Assembly: GCF_003751945.1 (NCBI RefSeq) | Contig: NZ_RJKL01000001.1 | Span: 7,148,501-7,212,500 of the forward strand | DNA length: 64,000 nucleotides | Direction: 5' to 3' | DNA from: Couchioplanes caeruleus | GTDB lineage: Bacteria; Actinomycetota; Actinomycetes; Mycobacteriales; Micromonosporaceae | Part shown: positions 16,379 through 26,062 of the stretch, piece after piece | How positions within the stretch are numbered: position 1 is the stretch's first letter | How the letters are laid out: every line of letters starts with the position of its first letter | Position numbers and translations under genes: made by a program | Notes under the pieces: generated by a model | What the model saw: only the letters and a program-made list of their open reading frames with translations | Database searches by the model: none | What the model was told of the DNA's origin: nothing

Positions 16379-16812
16379 CCGGTTGCTCGACGACGTGGAC
16401 AGCGCGCTGCTCGCCGGCCTGCGCGCCGACGGACACCGCTCTTAACTGCCACTCGCCGCCGACGCCGGGGTGCGCCCTACACCGCCCGGCGACGGGTGCA
16501 TCACCTGCTCGACACGGGCGTCGCCCGCGTCGCTGTGCGGGTCAACCGGGACGTCGTCAGGGTGCGCGGCAGGCGCTCGTCGGACTGTCCGTCGAGGGCA
16601 ATACGGACCCGGTCCTGGGGACCGCCGGCGCTCTGGTGGGGCTCGACGGCGTGGCGTCCCCTGCACCGGGCGTACAACCCGCTGGCCTGGGTCAGCTTGC
16701 AGGACGAGCGTGAGCTGTTGCGCGTGGTCAACGAGGACACCCGCGCTCTGCGGAGGCACGCCGGGCCGAGGTCTTCTTCCCGCTGCGTACCGTCAAGGAC
16801 ACCGGGTTTGAG
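16368..16812 (+). pseudogene. Lrp/AsnC-family regulator, decayed
   Basis: The start is intact, with an ATG at 16368 overlapping the exporter end and reading LLDDVDSALLAGLRADG, the N terminus of an AsnC HTH. An in-frame TAA at 16443 interrupts it, after which LAADAGV continues the same helix. Later parts appear in other frames: RRVHHLLDTGVARVAVRVN, ALVGLSVEGN and EVFFPLRTVKDTGFEQ. The family order is preserved but at least two frameshifts separate the pieces. It was probably once the fifth plus-arm gene after homospermidine synthase, MarR and EamA. Confidence 0.75.
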
Positions 16813-16819
16813 CAGGCGG

Positions 16820-17722
16820 TCACAGATCCTGGTAGTCCTCGGTCAGCCGCAGGAAGATGTCGAACATCCGGATGATCGCGGGACGTCGCTGCCCGCCGAT
16901 GCGCGAGGCGAAGCAGACCTTGCGCACCAGCCCCGGGTCCTCCAACGCCACCGAGCGCAGTGTCACCGGCATCCCCACCAGCCCGCTGGTGGGGACTAGC
17001 GCGACCCCGAGACCGCCGACCACCAGATTGTGAGTGAGCAGGTAGTCGTTGGTTAGGGCATCGATGCGAGGGGTGAAGCCGGCCGCCTTGCACGCGGCGA
17101 CGAGCGCCGCGTGGCACAGAGTGTCGGCGCGCGGCGCGATCCAGCGTCGGTCCGCGAGTTCGGCCAGATGCGTTGGCCGCTGCTTCTCGTCCTGGCTGAA
17201 GAGCAGTACCAGCGGCTCGCTGAACAACGTAACAATCTCCAAGTCCGGAGCGGCGAGCGGGCCGAGGACCTCGTACTCGTAGATGATGGCGGCGTCGAGG
17301 TCATCGCGGCGCAACGCCTCCACCGCTTCGTGGGTCTCCATCTCCTCGAACGCGATCGTCAGCTCCGGGTGCTCCCGTCCGGCGGCGGTCAGGGCCAGCA
17401 CCATGAACAGCCGGGAGGCGGTGGGAAACGTGGCGATGCGCACCCGGCCCTGTAGCTCGGCCTGGTGGGCCGCGAGGTCCGCCTCGGCCAGTTCCAGGTC
17501 GACCAGGATCCGGTCCGCGTGTTTGACGAGCAGTTCTCCCGCGACGGTGAGGGTCAGCCGGCGTCCGATGCGGCGCAGGAGGGCGACACCGACTTCCCGC
17601 TCCAGCGTGGCCAGCTGTTGGGACACCGCCGACGGCGACAGGAAGTACAGTTCGGCGACCGCCGAGGCGGTGCCGAGCCGGGACAGTTCCCGTAACAAGC
17701 GAAGGCGCCGTACGTCGATCAC
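16820..17722 (-). CDS. LysR-family transcriptional regulator
   Basis: The 300-residue protein has an N-terminal winged HTH (LRELSRLGTASAVAELYFLSPSAVSQQLATLE) and a periplasmic-binding-like effector domain from about residue 90. Length and architecture are normal for the family. It points away from the plus arm of the biosynthetic cluster, so it may belong to the cluster boundary. No divergent partner gene is present, and its target is unknown. Confidence 0.85.
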   Translation of the reverse strand: MIDVRRLRLLRELSRLGTASAVAELYFLSPSAVSQQLATLEREVGVALLRRIGRRLTLTVAGELLVKHADRILVDLELAEADLAAHQAELQGRVRIATFPTASRLFMVLALTAAGREHPELTIAFEEMETHEAVEALRRDDLDAAIIYEYEVLGPLAAPDLEIVTLFSEPLVLLFSQDEKQRPTHLAELADRRWIAPRADTLCHAALVAACKAAGFTPRIDALTNDYLLTHNLVVGGLGVALVPTSGLVGMPVTLRSVALEDPGLVRKVCFASRIGGQRRPAIIRMFDIFLRLTEDYQDL

Positions 17723-17799
17723 CTACAACCCCCGTCGTTCGCAGGCATTCGATTGCCGTCGAGCCGGGGCGATCGCGTCCCCGGTCGAGCGGGCGATCG

Positions 17800-18441
17800 T
17801 CAGACCCGGGACAGCCGCCGTCGCTCATCGGCGGCAGTGAGGTGCACCAGTCCCCAGATGCCGGCCAGGGCGATCGCCTGTTGCCGGTTGCTGACTCCCA
17901 TGCGCTGGTAGAGCTGACGTAGCCGGCGGAATACCTCCCGTGGCGAGTAGCCCACGACGGTGGACAGCTCGGTCACCGATCCGCCGCGGGCGAGCAGTTG
18001 TAGCCACCGCAGGTCCTCTGCCGACACGGTGAGTTCGGGCGGAGCGTCCTGCATCAGGCCGACCAGCTGTTCCACGATCGCGGTGGGCAGCACGGTCTGG
18101 CCAACCACCGCGGCGGTGACCACCATCGCCAGATCCCGCGGCGAGGTGTCCCAGGCGCAGGCGGTCCGGGCGCCGGCGGTCAGCGCCGCCCGGTAGTCAC
18201 CCGCCTCCGACGAGCGCAGCAGGGCCACGACCACGCTGTCGTGGCGGTCGCGCAACGCGCGCACGCCGGTGAAGTCGTCCTCCGTGTGGACGTTCACCAC
18301 CACGGCGTCCGTGTGCTGCTCAGTGGGGTACGCGTCAGGGCTGTCCAACCGGTCGACCTGGAATCCGCATCTCTCCAGGATGAGGGCGACACCCTCGCGA
18401 GTGGTCGCCACCGGATCCACGACGAGAACCTTCGCCGTCAT
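17800..18441 (-). CDS. Orphan LuxR-type response regulator with atypical receiver
   Basis: The ATG at 18441 gives 213 residues, and the longer open frame upstream lacks coding character. The receiver-like N domain (MTAKVLVVDPVATTREGV) has NVHTEDD where the phospho-Asp loop should be (DAVVVNVHTED). The canonical Asp is therefore replaced or shifted, and control may not involve phosphorylation. A LuxR-type HTH (SVTELSTVVGYSPREVFRRLRQLYQRMGVSNRQQAIA) ends the protein. No kinase is adjacent. Confidence 0.75.
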   Translation of the reverse strand: MTAKVLVVDPVATTREGVALILERCGFQVDRLDSPDAYPTEQHTDAVVVNVHTEDDFTGVRALRDRHDSVVVALLRSSEAGDYRAALTAGARTACAWDTSPRDLAMVVTAAVVGQTVLPTAIVEQLVGLMQDAPPELTVSAEDLRWLQLLARGGSVTELSTVVGYSPREVFRRLRQLYQRMGVSNRQQAIALAGIWGLVHLTAADERRRLSRV

Positions 18442-18579
18442 GCTCGCCCCCCGTACTGTCGGAGTCCGCGCGCCCGAGGGCGCGTCGGGACCCATTCTGC
18501 TTCCTGGGTCAGCCTGCCAGCGCCGCTTCACGGGCGTCTATTTCCGTTAGCTGAAGCACTAGTCAGGGCAATCTTGAAA

Positions 18580-18810
18580 TCACGTTTCCACAACATCCGC
18601 ATTGGGCGCCCCGTGCAGGTCCCATGCCGATAGCACTACCGGGTATGCCGTCGCCACGGCCTCGACAATCTCTGGCAGCAGCTCGGCGAAGTGCGAGTTC
18701 CTTTGCCGGTCGGTCACGCTCAAGGCCACGTCACCCAAGAACTCCACAAGCGATGTGATCGTGTCCGGGTTCGCCCAGCCCTCGGCCAGCGGCCCGGTCA
18801 CGTCGGCCAT
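18580..18810 (-). CDS. Small hypothetical protein
   Basis: The ATG at 18810 would encode 76 residues (MADVTGPLAEGWANP...). The composition is natural: an amphipathic helix around LVEFLGDVALSVTD and LLPEIVEAVATA. I recognise no family. A longer start at 18882 exists but adds low-complexity residues. Confidence 0.4.
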   Translation of the reverse strand: MADVTGPLAEGWANPDTITSLVEFLGDVALSVTDRQRNSHFAELLPEIVEAVATAYPVVLSAWDLHGAPNADVVET

Positions 18811-18891
18811 CGTCGGTCGCGGTGCGCAACCCTCGATTCCTTCCTCGTGGCTGCCCCTCACCGTCCGGTCCACATGGGCCAACGGCGGCGG

Positions 18892-19401
<510 letters not shown>

Positions 19402-19747
19402 GAGTTCCTCCGTTCCTGTGTGTACCGGGCGGGCAGGGATGGTATCGGCGCCGGTCGCGCACTTCGCCGCACGCCCGGCGATCTTCTGGTTGTCGTACGC
19501 ATCGAAGATGCCCTCCTTGACGTTTACGGTTTGCCCCGGTCGGCCACGTGCCGAGAGATCCATTCACAGACGAGACGGCGATGCTCCTCTCGTCGTCGCC
19601 GCTTGGTCCGTGTGGTGGACGAGACCTCTGTCTAGCGGCGTGAGAGTTGTCTGGTCCCTGCTCAGGGTGGTCAGACAAACAACTCTGGACAACGCAGTGA
19701 CAATTGACGGTGAGCGATGGACGTCGTGGTGTGCGGGGAGGTCGGGG

Positions 19748-22700
19748 ATGCCGAGGCCGGAACGTCCTCTGGACGAGTCGGAGGGCCCGGTCGCGCAGCT
19801 GGCGGCCGAGCTGCGGCAGTTGCGGGAGAAGGCGGGCAAGCCGGGTTACCGGCAGATGGCCGCGCGGGTGAACTACTCGGTGGCGACGCTGGCGGCGGCG
19901 GCGTCGGGGCGGCGGCTGCCGACGCTGGAGGTGACCCTGGCCTACGTCGCCGCATGCGACGGCGACCTTCAGGTGTGGGAGCGGCGCTGGCGAGAGGCGG
20001 AGCGCTTGAGCGTGGCGCCGGCCGAGGACCCGGTCGTCGTGAACGGGCACGAGCGGCCGCCGTATCCGGGGCTGGCGGCGTTTCAGCCGCAGGACGCGGA
20101 GTTGTTTTTCGGGCGCGGTGCGCTGGTGGACGAGCTGGTGCGCCGCCTCAGAGAGCGGCGTTTCCTGGCGGTGTTCGGCCCGTCGGGCGCGGGTAAGTCG
20201 TCGCTGGTGCGGGCGGGGCTGGTCCCGGCCGTGGGCGGACCGGCGGTGGTGCTGACGCCGGGCGCGCATCCGATGGCGGAACTGGCGGTGCACCTCGCGC
20301 GGCATGCCGGGGTGCCGGCCGGTGGGCTGCTGGACGAGCTGTGTGAGGACCCGGCGCGATCGCATCTGTTGGTCCGGCAGGGCCTGCCCGACACACCGCC
20401 GGAGGTTGATCTTCTGGTGGTGGTGGACCAGTTCGAGGAAGTTTTCGCGGCTTGTGCGGATCAGGCCGAGCGGGTGGGCTTCGTGGCCGCGCTGCTGGCG
20501 ATGTGCGAGGAGTCGGACGGTCGTGCCCGGGTGGTGCTGGCTGTGCGCGCCGATCATTACGCCCGGTTCGCCGAGCATCCGGAGCTGCTGGCGGCGTTGG
20601 CGGATGCGCAGGTGCTGATCGGTGGGATGAGCCCGGCGCAGATGCGGGAGGCGGTGACCAGACCGGCCGAGCTGCGCGGTGCCCGGGTGGAGGGTGCGCT
20701 GGTGGCCACGATCGTGGCGGAGGTGGGTGACTCGCCGGGCGCGTTGCCGTTGGCGGCGCACGCGTTGCGTGAGGCGTGGCACCGTCGTCAGGGTGCGATG
20801 GTCACGCTGGCGGGCTATCAGGCGGCCGGCGGCGTGTCCGGTGCGGTGGCTCGTACGGCGGAGCAGGCGTATGAGCTGCTGTCCGAGCAGGAACGCCTTG
20901 TCGCGAGGCGGGTGCTGCTGCGGATGGTGGACGTCGGGCCGGACGGGTTGATCACCCGTCGGCGGCTGAGTCGTGCCGAGCTGGGCACGATCGAGCGGGC
21001 GCCGACGGTGATCGAGGCGTTCGTGGCCGCGCGGCTGGTGAGCACCGACCTCGACACGGTCGAGATCGCGCACGAGGCGCTGTTCCGGGCCTGGCCACGG
21101 CTGCAAGACTGGGTGGACGAAGACGTCAACGGCCTACGGATCCACCGCCGGCTGACCGAAGCGGCCGCTGCGTGGGAGTTGCTTGACCGCGACGAAGGGG
21201 CCCTATATCGCGGTGCGCGTCTGACGGCCGCGACCGAGTGGAGTGCCTCTCGCCGAGAGACGCTGACCCCTACCGAAGAGCAGTTTCTCGATGCCAGCGT
21301 GCGGCTTTGTCGACGCGAGGCGGCGGCCGGTCGCCGTCGGCGGTTGGTGGCCTGGACTAGCTTCAGTCTGGCCTCGGTGCTGCTGGCCGTGCTGTCGGTG
21401 GTGGCGCTGGTGCAGGCGGATCGCGCCAGATCGGAGCTCGACCGAGCGTACGCCCGGCAATTGACCGCCGAGGCCCGCACGCAGCGCCGCAATGATCCGG
21501 AACTCGCGTTGATGCTGGCGATGCGCGGGTACGAGCTGTGGCCAAGCGTCGAGACAGGGTCGGTGTTGCGTCAGGCCACAGCGGACTCGCGAATCATGAC
21601 AGCCTTCCGAGAGCACCATGCACAGGGCGCCTACGTCGCATTCAGCCCCGACGGTCAGCGCGTCGCCAGTGCGGCCGACGACGGGGTAGTGAAGGTGTGG
21701 GATCCGGCCGGCCGAACCAAGCCGGTATCACACAAGATTGAGCCATCACGCGCCGCCGGAACCCTTTCCGGGCTGACGTTCAGTCCAGACGGCACACAGC
21801 TCGCGATCGTGGCAGCCACCGAGGTCGGGGTGGCAAGGATGACTGTCTGGACTGTGAAGTCCGGAAATGCGGTCACGCTCGACTTTCCGGCAGAAGCCCC
21901 CGCCACCGGTGTTGCCTTCAGCCCGGACGGCCGGCTCGCGGCGATCGGTGACATGGCCGGGGACATCAGGATCGTGGACGTGCGGACGCGTCGGGTAGCG
22001 ACCGTGCTGCGCAGTGGCGCTACGGTGCAGAGCTTGGCGTTCACCCAGAACGGCGCCCGCCTTGTCGCTGTCACCTCGGACGGATCGGTCAGCCACTGGG
22101 TCCTGGAACGACCGGGCCGTCCGGCCTATCGCCGTGTGGTGGGGGCACCCTATGACGGCGCGTTCAGCGCGGACGGACGACGAGTCGCGGTCACCGACGG
22201 AAACCGGGTCTGGACAGCCACGGCGTCGGAGGTGACCAAACAGGTGACGCTGCGCGGCGGGGAGGACACCCACTCCGTTAGGCTCAGCGCCGACGGGCAA
22301 CGAATCGCGGCGATCCGCGACCGGACCATTCAGGTGTGGGATCTGTCCGACCCGTCGCATTCTCTTACCTTGTACAGCCCCAGCCCAGTGCACGAATTCG
22401 CGTTCAGCCCGGACGGACAGCGACTGGTCTCGAGCAGCACTGACATGGCCGTGCGAGTCTGGGACGTAGGCCGCGGGCTCACGCCCGTAGTCAGCGTCCC
22501 CAACGCCGTCACACCGGTGGCCATGAGCGCGAACGGCTCCGTAGTGGCGGCATTCGCCGCCGATCGGACGATTCGCGTGCATCGACGTGTCAAGGGCATG
22601 GTCATCCTACGCGACGCGCCGCATCGACTTGTCCTGCGGATAAGCGAGAACGGCCAGACAGTGGCGACCCGTGATGACCACGAGATATCTGTGTGGAACG

Positions 22701-23440
22701 TCGATGGTGACGGCCGGCCCCGATCGCTGAAGTGCGCCGACACCGGCGAGATGCGGCTCAGCCCGGACGGACGGTGGCTGGCTGCTACCTGCGGCTTAGA
22801 CCAGGAGCTGACACTGTGGGACCTGAAAGCGGGCGAAAAGAAGACCGTGTCACTGCCGGAGGGCGGCGCGCCGTTCGTCTTCAGCCCGGACGGGCAACTG
22901 CTGGCCAGCGTCTCTGCAGGTCCCTACGACGTCCCCCGGCCGATCACCGTTTGGCGGTTCCACACCGATACGGTCATACACCGAGTGCAGACATCAGACG
23001 CCGCTACGCTTCTGCAGTTCGGACCAGACAGCAAACAGTTGGCCGTCCAGACCAGGGATGGCGCCTTTCGGATATACCGCGTTGGCGCCCCAGATGCTTC
23101 CACAGTCCTAGCCAGAACGCCTGCAGAGGCGGTGAACATCGCCTTCAGCCCGGACGGCAAGTTGGTAGCGAACAACATGGGTGACGGCGCCGTGCGCATC
23201 CAGAATATCGACGGCACCGGCGAATCGATCACCCTGGAACGCTCCGGGCCGCCCATCATGTCCCTGGGATTCGCCCCCAACGGCCGCGATCTGGTCACCC
23301 TGCACAACGACGGCACCGTCCGCCACCTGATCTGCGACGTCTGCGGACCGATCACCACCGTGACAGCGCTCGCCCGCCAGCGCATTACCCGCGACTTCAA
23401 CACCGAGGAACGCCAGAAATACCTACACCAATCCGATTGA
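19748..23440 (+). CDS. HTH-nSTAND1-WD40 regulator/sensor NTPase
   Basis: The ATG at 19748 gives 1230 residues. An N-terminal XRE-like HTH (about 15-80) ends in a VWERRWREAE segment. The nSTAND1 NTPase domain opens with FFGRGALVDEL, has Walker A GPSGAGKSSLV at about 143-153 and a VVVDQFEE Walker B. A single transmembrane helix follows near 535-555 (SFSLASVLLAVLSVVALV). At least twelve WD40-like blades with recurring F.FSPDG then form the C terminus. STAND proteins of this design sense a ligand through the propeller and oligomerise with ATP. The HTH suggests DNA binding, yet the membrane helix separates the two halves. Its function is unknown. Confidence 0.85.
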   Translation: MPRPERPLDESEGPVAQLAAELRQLREKAGKPGYRQMAARVNYSVATLAAAASGRRLPTLEVTLAYVAACDGDLQVWERRWREAERLSVAPAEDPVVVNGHERPPYPGLAAFQPQDAELFFGRGALVDELVRRLRERRFLAVFGPSGAGKSSLVRAGLVPAVGGPAVVLTPGAHPMAELAVHLARHAGVPAGGLLDELCEDPARSHLLVRQGLPDTPPEVDLLVVVDQFEEVFAACADQAERVGFVAALLAMCEESDGRARVVLAVRADHYARFAEHPELLAALADAQVLIGGMSPAQMREAVTRPAELRGARVEGALVATIVAEVGDSPGALPLAAHALREAWHRRQGAMVTLAGYQAAGGVSGAVARTAEQAYELLSEQERLVARRVLLRMVDVGPDGLITRRRLSRAELGTIERAPTVIEAFVAARLVSTDLDTVEIAHEALFRAWPRLQDWVDEDVNGLRIHRRLTEAAAAWELLDRDEGALYRGARLTAATEWSASRRETLTPTEEQFLDASVRLCRREAAAGRRRRLVAWTSFSLASVLLAVLSVVALVQADRARSELDRAYARQLTAEARTQRRNDPELALMLAMRGYELWPSVETGSVLRQATADSRIMTAFREHHAQGAYVAFSPDGQRVASAADDGVVKVWDPAGRTKPVSHKIEPSRAAGTLSGLTFSPDGTQLAIVAATEVGVARMTVWTVKSGNAVTLDFPAEAPATGVAFSPDGRLAAIGDMAGDIRIVDVRTRRVATVLRSGATVQSLAFTQNGARLVAVTSDGSVSHWVLERPGRPAYRRVVGAPYDGAFSADGRRVAVTDGNRVWTATASEVTKQVTLRGGEDTHSVRLSADGQRIAAIRDRTIQVWDLSDPSHSLTLYSPSPVHEFAFSPDGQRLVSSSTDMAVRVWDVGRGLTPVVSVPNAVTPVAMSANGSVVAAFAADRTIRVHRRVKGMVILRDAPHRLVLRISENGQTVATRDDHEISVWNVDGDGRPRSLKCADTGEMRLSPDGRWLAATCGLDQELTLWDLKAGEKKTVSLPEGGAPFVFSPDGQLLASVSAGPYDVPRPITVWRFHTDTVIHRVQTSDAATLLQFGPDSKQLAVQTRDGAFRIYRVGAPDASTVLARTPAEAVNIAFSPDGKLVANNMGDGAVRIQNIDGTGESITLERSGPPIMSLGFAPNGRDLVTLHNDGTVRHLICDVCGPITTVTALARQRITRDFNTEERQKYLHQSD

Positions 23441-23591
23441 GCGAGAATGTTCCGAAACTAGGGCAAGCGCAGCTGTCCGCCGGGTCGCGCTCCAGCGATG
23501 CGGCATGTTCGCGGAGTCCACCGCGCTGCACGACCGGGCCCTCGAGGCGCTTACCGCGTCTAACAGGGCGGACGCCCTGCGACTTCAACAA

Positions 23592-23774
23592 CGCGTCATG
23601 CCGGACTGGCAGACGCAGGATGGCATGCGGTGGGGACTTCTTCCGTCAGGCCAGCGCCGAACTGGGAGGACGGCGGGGACCAGTTGGGGACCACACGCCA
23701 TGCGCTCCGATGCGCGGACCTGAACAGGTGGTCGCGCGGTGAACGCCACACATCGCGCGTGGCCCGGTCAAGGG
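23592..23774. repeat. Long direct repeat, copy 1 (partner at 36605-36786)
   Basis: Shared landmarks in order are aggatggcatgc, gtcaggccagcg, cggcggggaccagttgggga, ccacacgccatgcgctcc, atgcgcggacctgaac, ggtgaacgcc and ggtcaagggg. Similarity stops right after ggtcaagggg, exactly where the other copy continues into a tRNA 3' end. This looks like the arm of an integrative element next to its crossover site. Confidence 0.75.
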
Positions 23775-23910
23775 GAGCGATGGAGGCGCAACAAGCTGTA
23801 CGCCTACTGCGACCCGATCAACACTGGGCTGTGCCGTCGATGGCATTTCGTTCCTTGCCGGCAGCAGGCACAAATCCTGAGCCGGGTTGATTTCCCTTAT
23901 TTACCAGGGT

Positions 23911-23945
23911 CTCAGCTTTCCGTTTACTGTAAACGGAAAGCTCAG
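23911..23945. repeat. Perfect 29-base palindrome with extended arms
   Basis: AGCTTTCCGTTTAC and its reverse complement flank a single T (23914-23942). Arms extend outward to 23911 and 23945 with one mismatch. It lies 27 bases past the stop codon of the response-regulator gene. It could act as a cruciform, recombinase or operator site. The lack of a loop makes a simple terminator less likely. Confidence 0.7.
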
Positions 23946-23971
23946 AGGCACGCTGGCCGCCATTGCCGACA

Positions 23972-24664
23972 TCATCGACATTCGACGTCAGTCGGCGAGC
24001 CGGCGTTCCCCGGCGTGGCGAGCCCGGTCTCGTAGGCAACCACCACGGCCTGGGCGCGGCTGGACAGACCAAGCTTGGTCATGGTCCGGCTGAGATGCGT
24101 CTTGACGGTCGCCTCGCTCACCATGATCCGGCGGGCAATGTCCGCGTTCGTCATGCCGGTGGCGACAAGCTCAAGGACCTCGCGCTCCCGACCGGTCAGG
24201 GGACGCAGGTCCGGCGGCGTCTCCGTGAACAGCCGCGGGCGGTGCGCATACGCCTCAACGAGACGCCGGGTCACGCTGGGAGCGAAGAGCATGTCGCCAC
24301 CGGCGACGGTGTGGATGGCGGCGAGCAGCCGCTCCGGGGCGGTGTCCTTGAGCAGGAATCCGCTGGCGCCGGCGCGGAGCGCGGCGTAGACGTACTCATC
24401 AAGATCGAAGGTTGTCAAGATGATGACCTTCGGCGGGTCCACGCAGGCGGTGCTGAGGATCTGGCGGGTCGCCTCCACCCCGTCCAGGCCCGGCATCCGG
24501 ACGTCCATGAGGATGACCTCCGGGAGGTTCGCCGCGGCCTGGGCGACCGCGTCCCGCCCATCACTGGCCTCGCCCACCACGTCGAGCCCGGGCGCCGCCC
24601 GGATCAACGCGGCAAGCCCAGCCCGCACCAGGATCTGATCATCGACAACGAGCACCCTGGCCAT
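23972..24664 (-). CDS. NarL/FixJ-family response regulator
   Basis: The ATG at 24664 starts exactly at the receiver domain (MARVLVVDDQILVRAGL), giving 230 residues. The phosphorylation Asp sits in VILMDVRMPGLDG and the conserved Thr and Lys in ILTTFDLDEY and FLLKDT. The C-terminal LuxR HTH reads LTGREREVLELVATGMTNADIARRI. The histidine kinase gene lies 57 bases upstream on the same strand, so the two form a classic pair. Confidence 0.9.
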   Translation of the reverse strand: MARVLVVDDQILVRAGLAALIRAAPGLDVVGEASDGRDAVAQAAANLPEVILMDVRMPGLDGVEATRQILSTACVDPPKVIILTTFDLDEYVYAALRAGASGFLLKDTAPERLLAAIHTVAGGDMLFAPSVTRRLVEAYAHRPRLFTETPPDLRPLTGREREVLELVATGMTNADIARRIMVSEATVKTHLSRTMTKLGLSSRAQAVVVAYETGLATPGNAGSPTDVECR

Positions 24665-24721
24665 CCACAGCCTCCCCATCTCGGCACCCGGCTGGCTCGG
24701 CCCGGCCCGGTTCCCTTCCGG

Positions 24722-25939
24722 TCACTGCGGGACCGGCAGGATGAGAACGACCTCAAACCCGCCCGCCGGACAGGGACCGGCGACGACGCTGCCGCCGTAG
24801 AGCCCCGCGCGTTCCCGCATGCCGACCAGCCCCTGCCCATCGGCCGCTTCCGGCACGATCGACGTCGTTTTCCCGCCATCGTCGACGACCTGAGCGACGA
24901 ACCGGTCGACCTCGTACCGCAGGGTCACGGTAACCGAGGCGCGTCCGGCGTGTTTGAGCACATTGGTCAGACCCTCCTGGATGACACGGTAGGCGCACAG
25001 ATCCAAGCCGGACGGCAGGTGTCGCGGTGCGCCGACGACAACCACGTCGACCGGTACTCCTGCCCGCCGCACCCGGTTCACGAGGTCGTCCAGGTGATCC
25101 AGCCCGACTGCCGAACCGTGCGGGTCGTCGCCCTCGCTCTCCTCGGGATCGACACGTAGCACGGTCAACAGGCGGCGCATCTCCCCGAGCGCCTCCCCAC
25201 TGCTGTCGAGGACGGTGTCCAGGGCGGCGTGCGAGGTACGGGGGTCCGAGTAAAGGACATACCGCGCGAGGCCCGCCTGCACCGAGACCACCGACATGTG
25301 GTGGGCGACCACGTCGTGCAGTTCCCGAGCGATTCGGACCCGCTCGTTGACGACCGCTCGTCGCGCCCGCTCCTCGCGGTCCCGCCGCAGAAGCATGGTG
25401 AGGCGCTCGAGCCGGCGGCCACGCTCGGCCAGCAGCCGGGCGCGGCTGCCGAACCAGGAGACCACGCCGGTCCAGACGATGCTCTGACCGAGGATCGTCA
25501 GGAACGCGTCCGAGTGGCCGACCAACCCTGCGTACACCCAGATCGCGGCCGTGAGCAGGGCGGCCGCGAGCGTTACTCGCGGCGGCCGCAGTGAAGCGAC
25601 GGTGTAGAGCGTGAGCAGCGCCCCGGCGCTGTTGACGACGGGCCAGTAACCCGCCGTCACATAGGCGCACCATAGGGCGCCGTATCCGAGCAGGACGGCC
25701 ATCGGCGCGCGACGGCGCGCCACCAGCGTCAGGCTCGCCAGGCAGGTCAGGGCGACGCCGAGCCCGTCCATCAACCGCCATTCACCCGGCGGGTGCTGCC
25801 GCGCCAGCGCGAGGCTCACCACCGCCGTGGCGGCGGCCAGCACGGCGTCGAGCAGCAGCGGGTGCCGCTCGCCCAGCGTCGAGATCCGCGCCGACGACAA
25901 TGGAGGCCGCGCCCTCGACGTACCTGCCCGACCTCCCAC
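24722..25939 (-). CDS. NarL-type sensor histidine kinase (HisKA_3)
   Basis: The 405-residue kinase has five or six membrane helices in its first half (about residues 25-160). The dimerisation/phospho-acceptor box ERVRIARELHDVVAHHMSVV carries the His of the HisKA_3 family. A HATPase domain follows, with an N box (VIQEGLTNVLKHA) and G boxes (DDGGK, GLVGMRERAGLYGG). No extracellular sensor domain is evident, so the stimulus is probably perceived within the membrane. It pairs with the response regulator downstream. Confidence 0.9.
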   Translation of the reverse strand: MGGRAGTSRARPPLSSARISTLGERHPLLLDAVLAAATAVVSLALARQHPPGEWRLMDGLGVALTCLASLTLVARRRAPMAVLLGYGALWCAYVTAGYWPVVNSAGALLTLYTVASLRPPRVTLAAALLTAAIWVYAGLVGHSDAFLTILGQSIVWTGVVSWFGSRARLLAERGRRLERLTMLLRRDREERARRAVVNERVRIARELHDVVAHHMSVVSVQAGLARYVLYSDPRTSHAALDTVLDSSGEALGEMRRLLTVLRVDPEESEGDDPHGSAVGLDHLDDLVNRVRRAGVPVDVVVVGAPRHLPSGLDLCAYRVIQEGLTNVLKHAGRASVTVTLRYEVDRFVAQVVDDGGKTTSIVPEAADGQGLVGMRERAGLYGGSVVAGPCPAGGFEVVLILPVPQ

Positions 25940-26062
25940 GAGGGCACGGTAGCGCGTCGCCGCCGGCGGCCAGGATCGGCCGCCGGCGGCGTCGCCCCCG
26001 TCACTTCCGGTCCCGGCCGCGGGGCCTCGCGACCCAAGCCTCCCGGACGGGTACGGGACCGA

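Larger units (their letters stand above)
23441..23971. other. Gene-free region holding a ~180-bp repeat copy
   Basis: Positions 23592-23774 are a diverged copy of 36605-36786. The rest shows no convincing coding frame on either strand apart from short shadows. The 29-base palindrome at 23914-23942 lies near its end. Confidence 0.5.
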
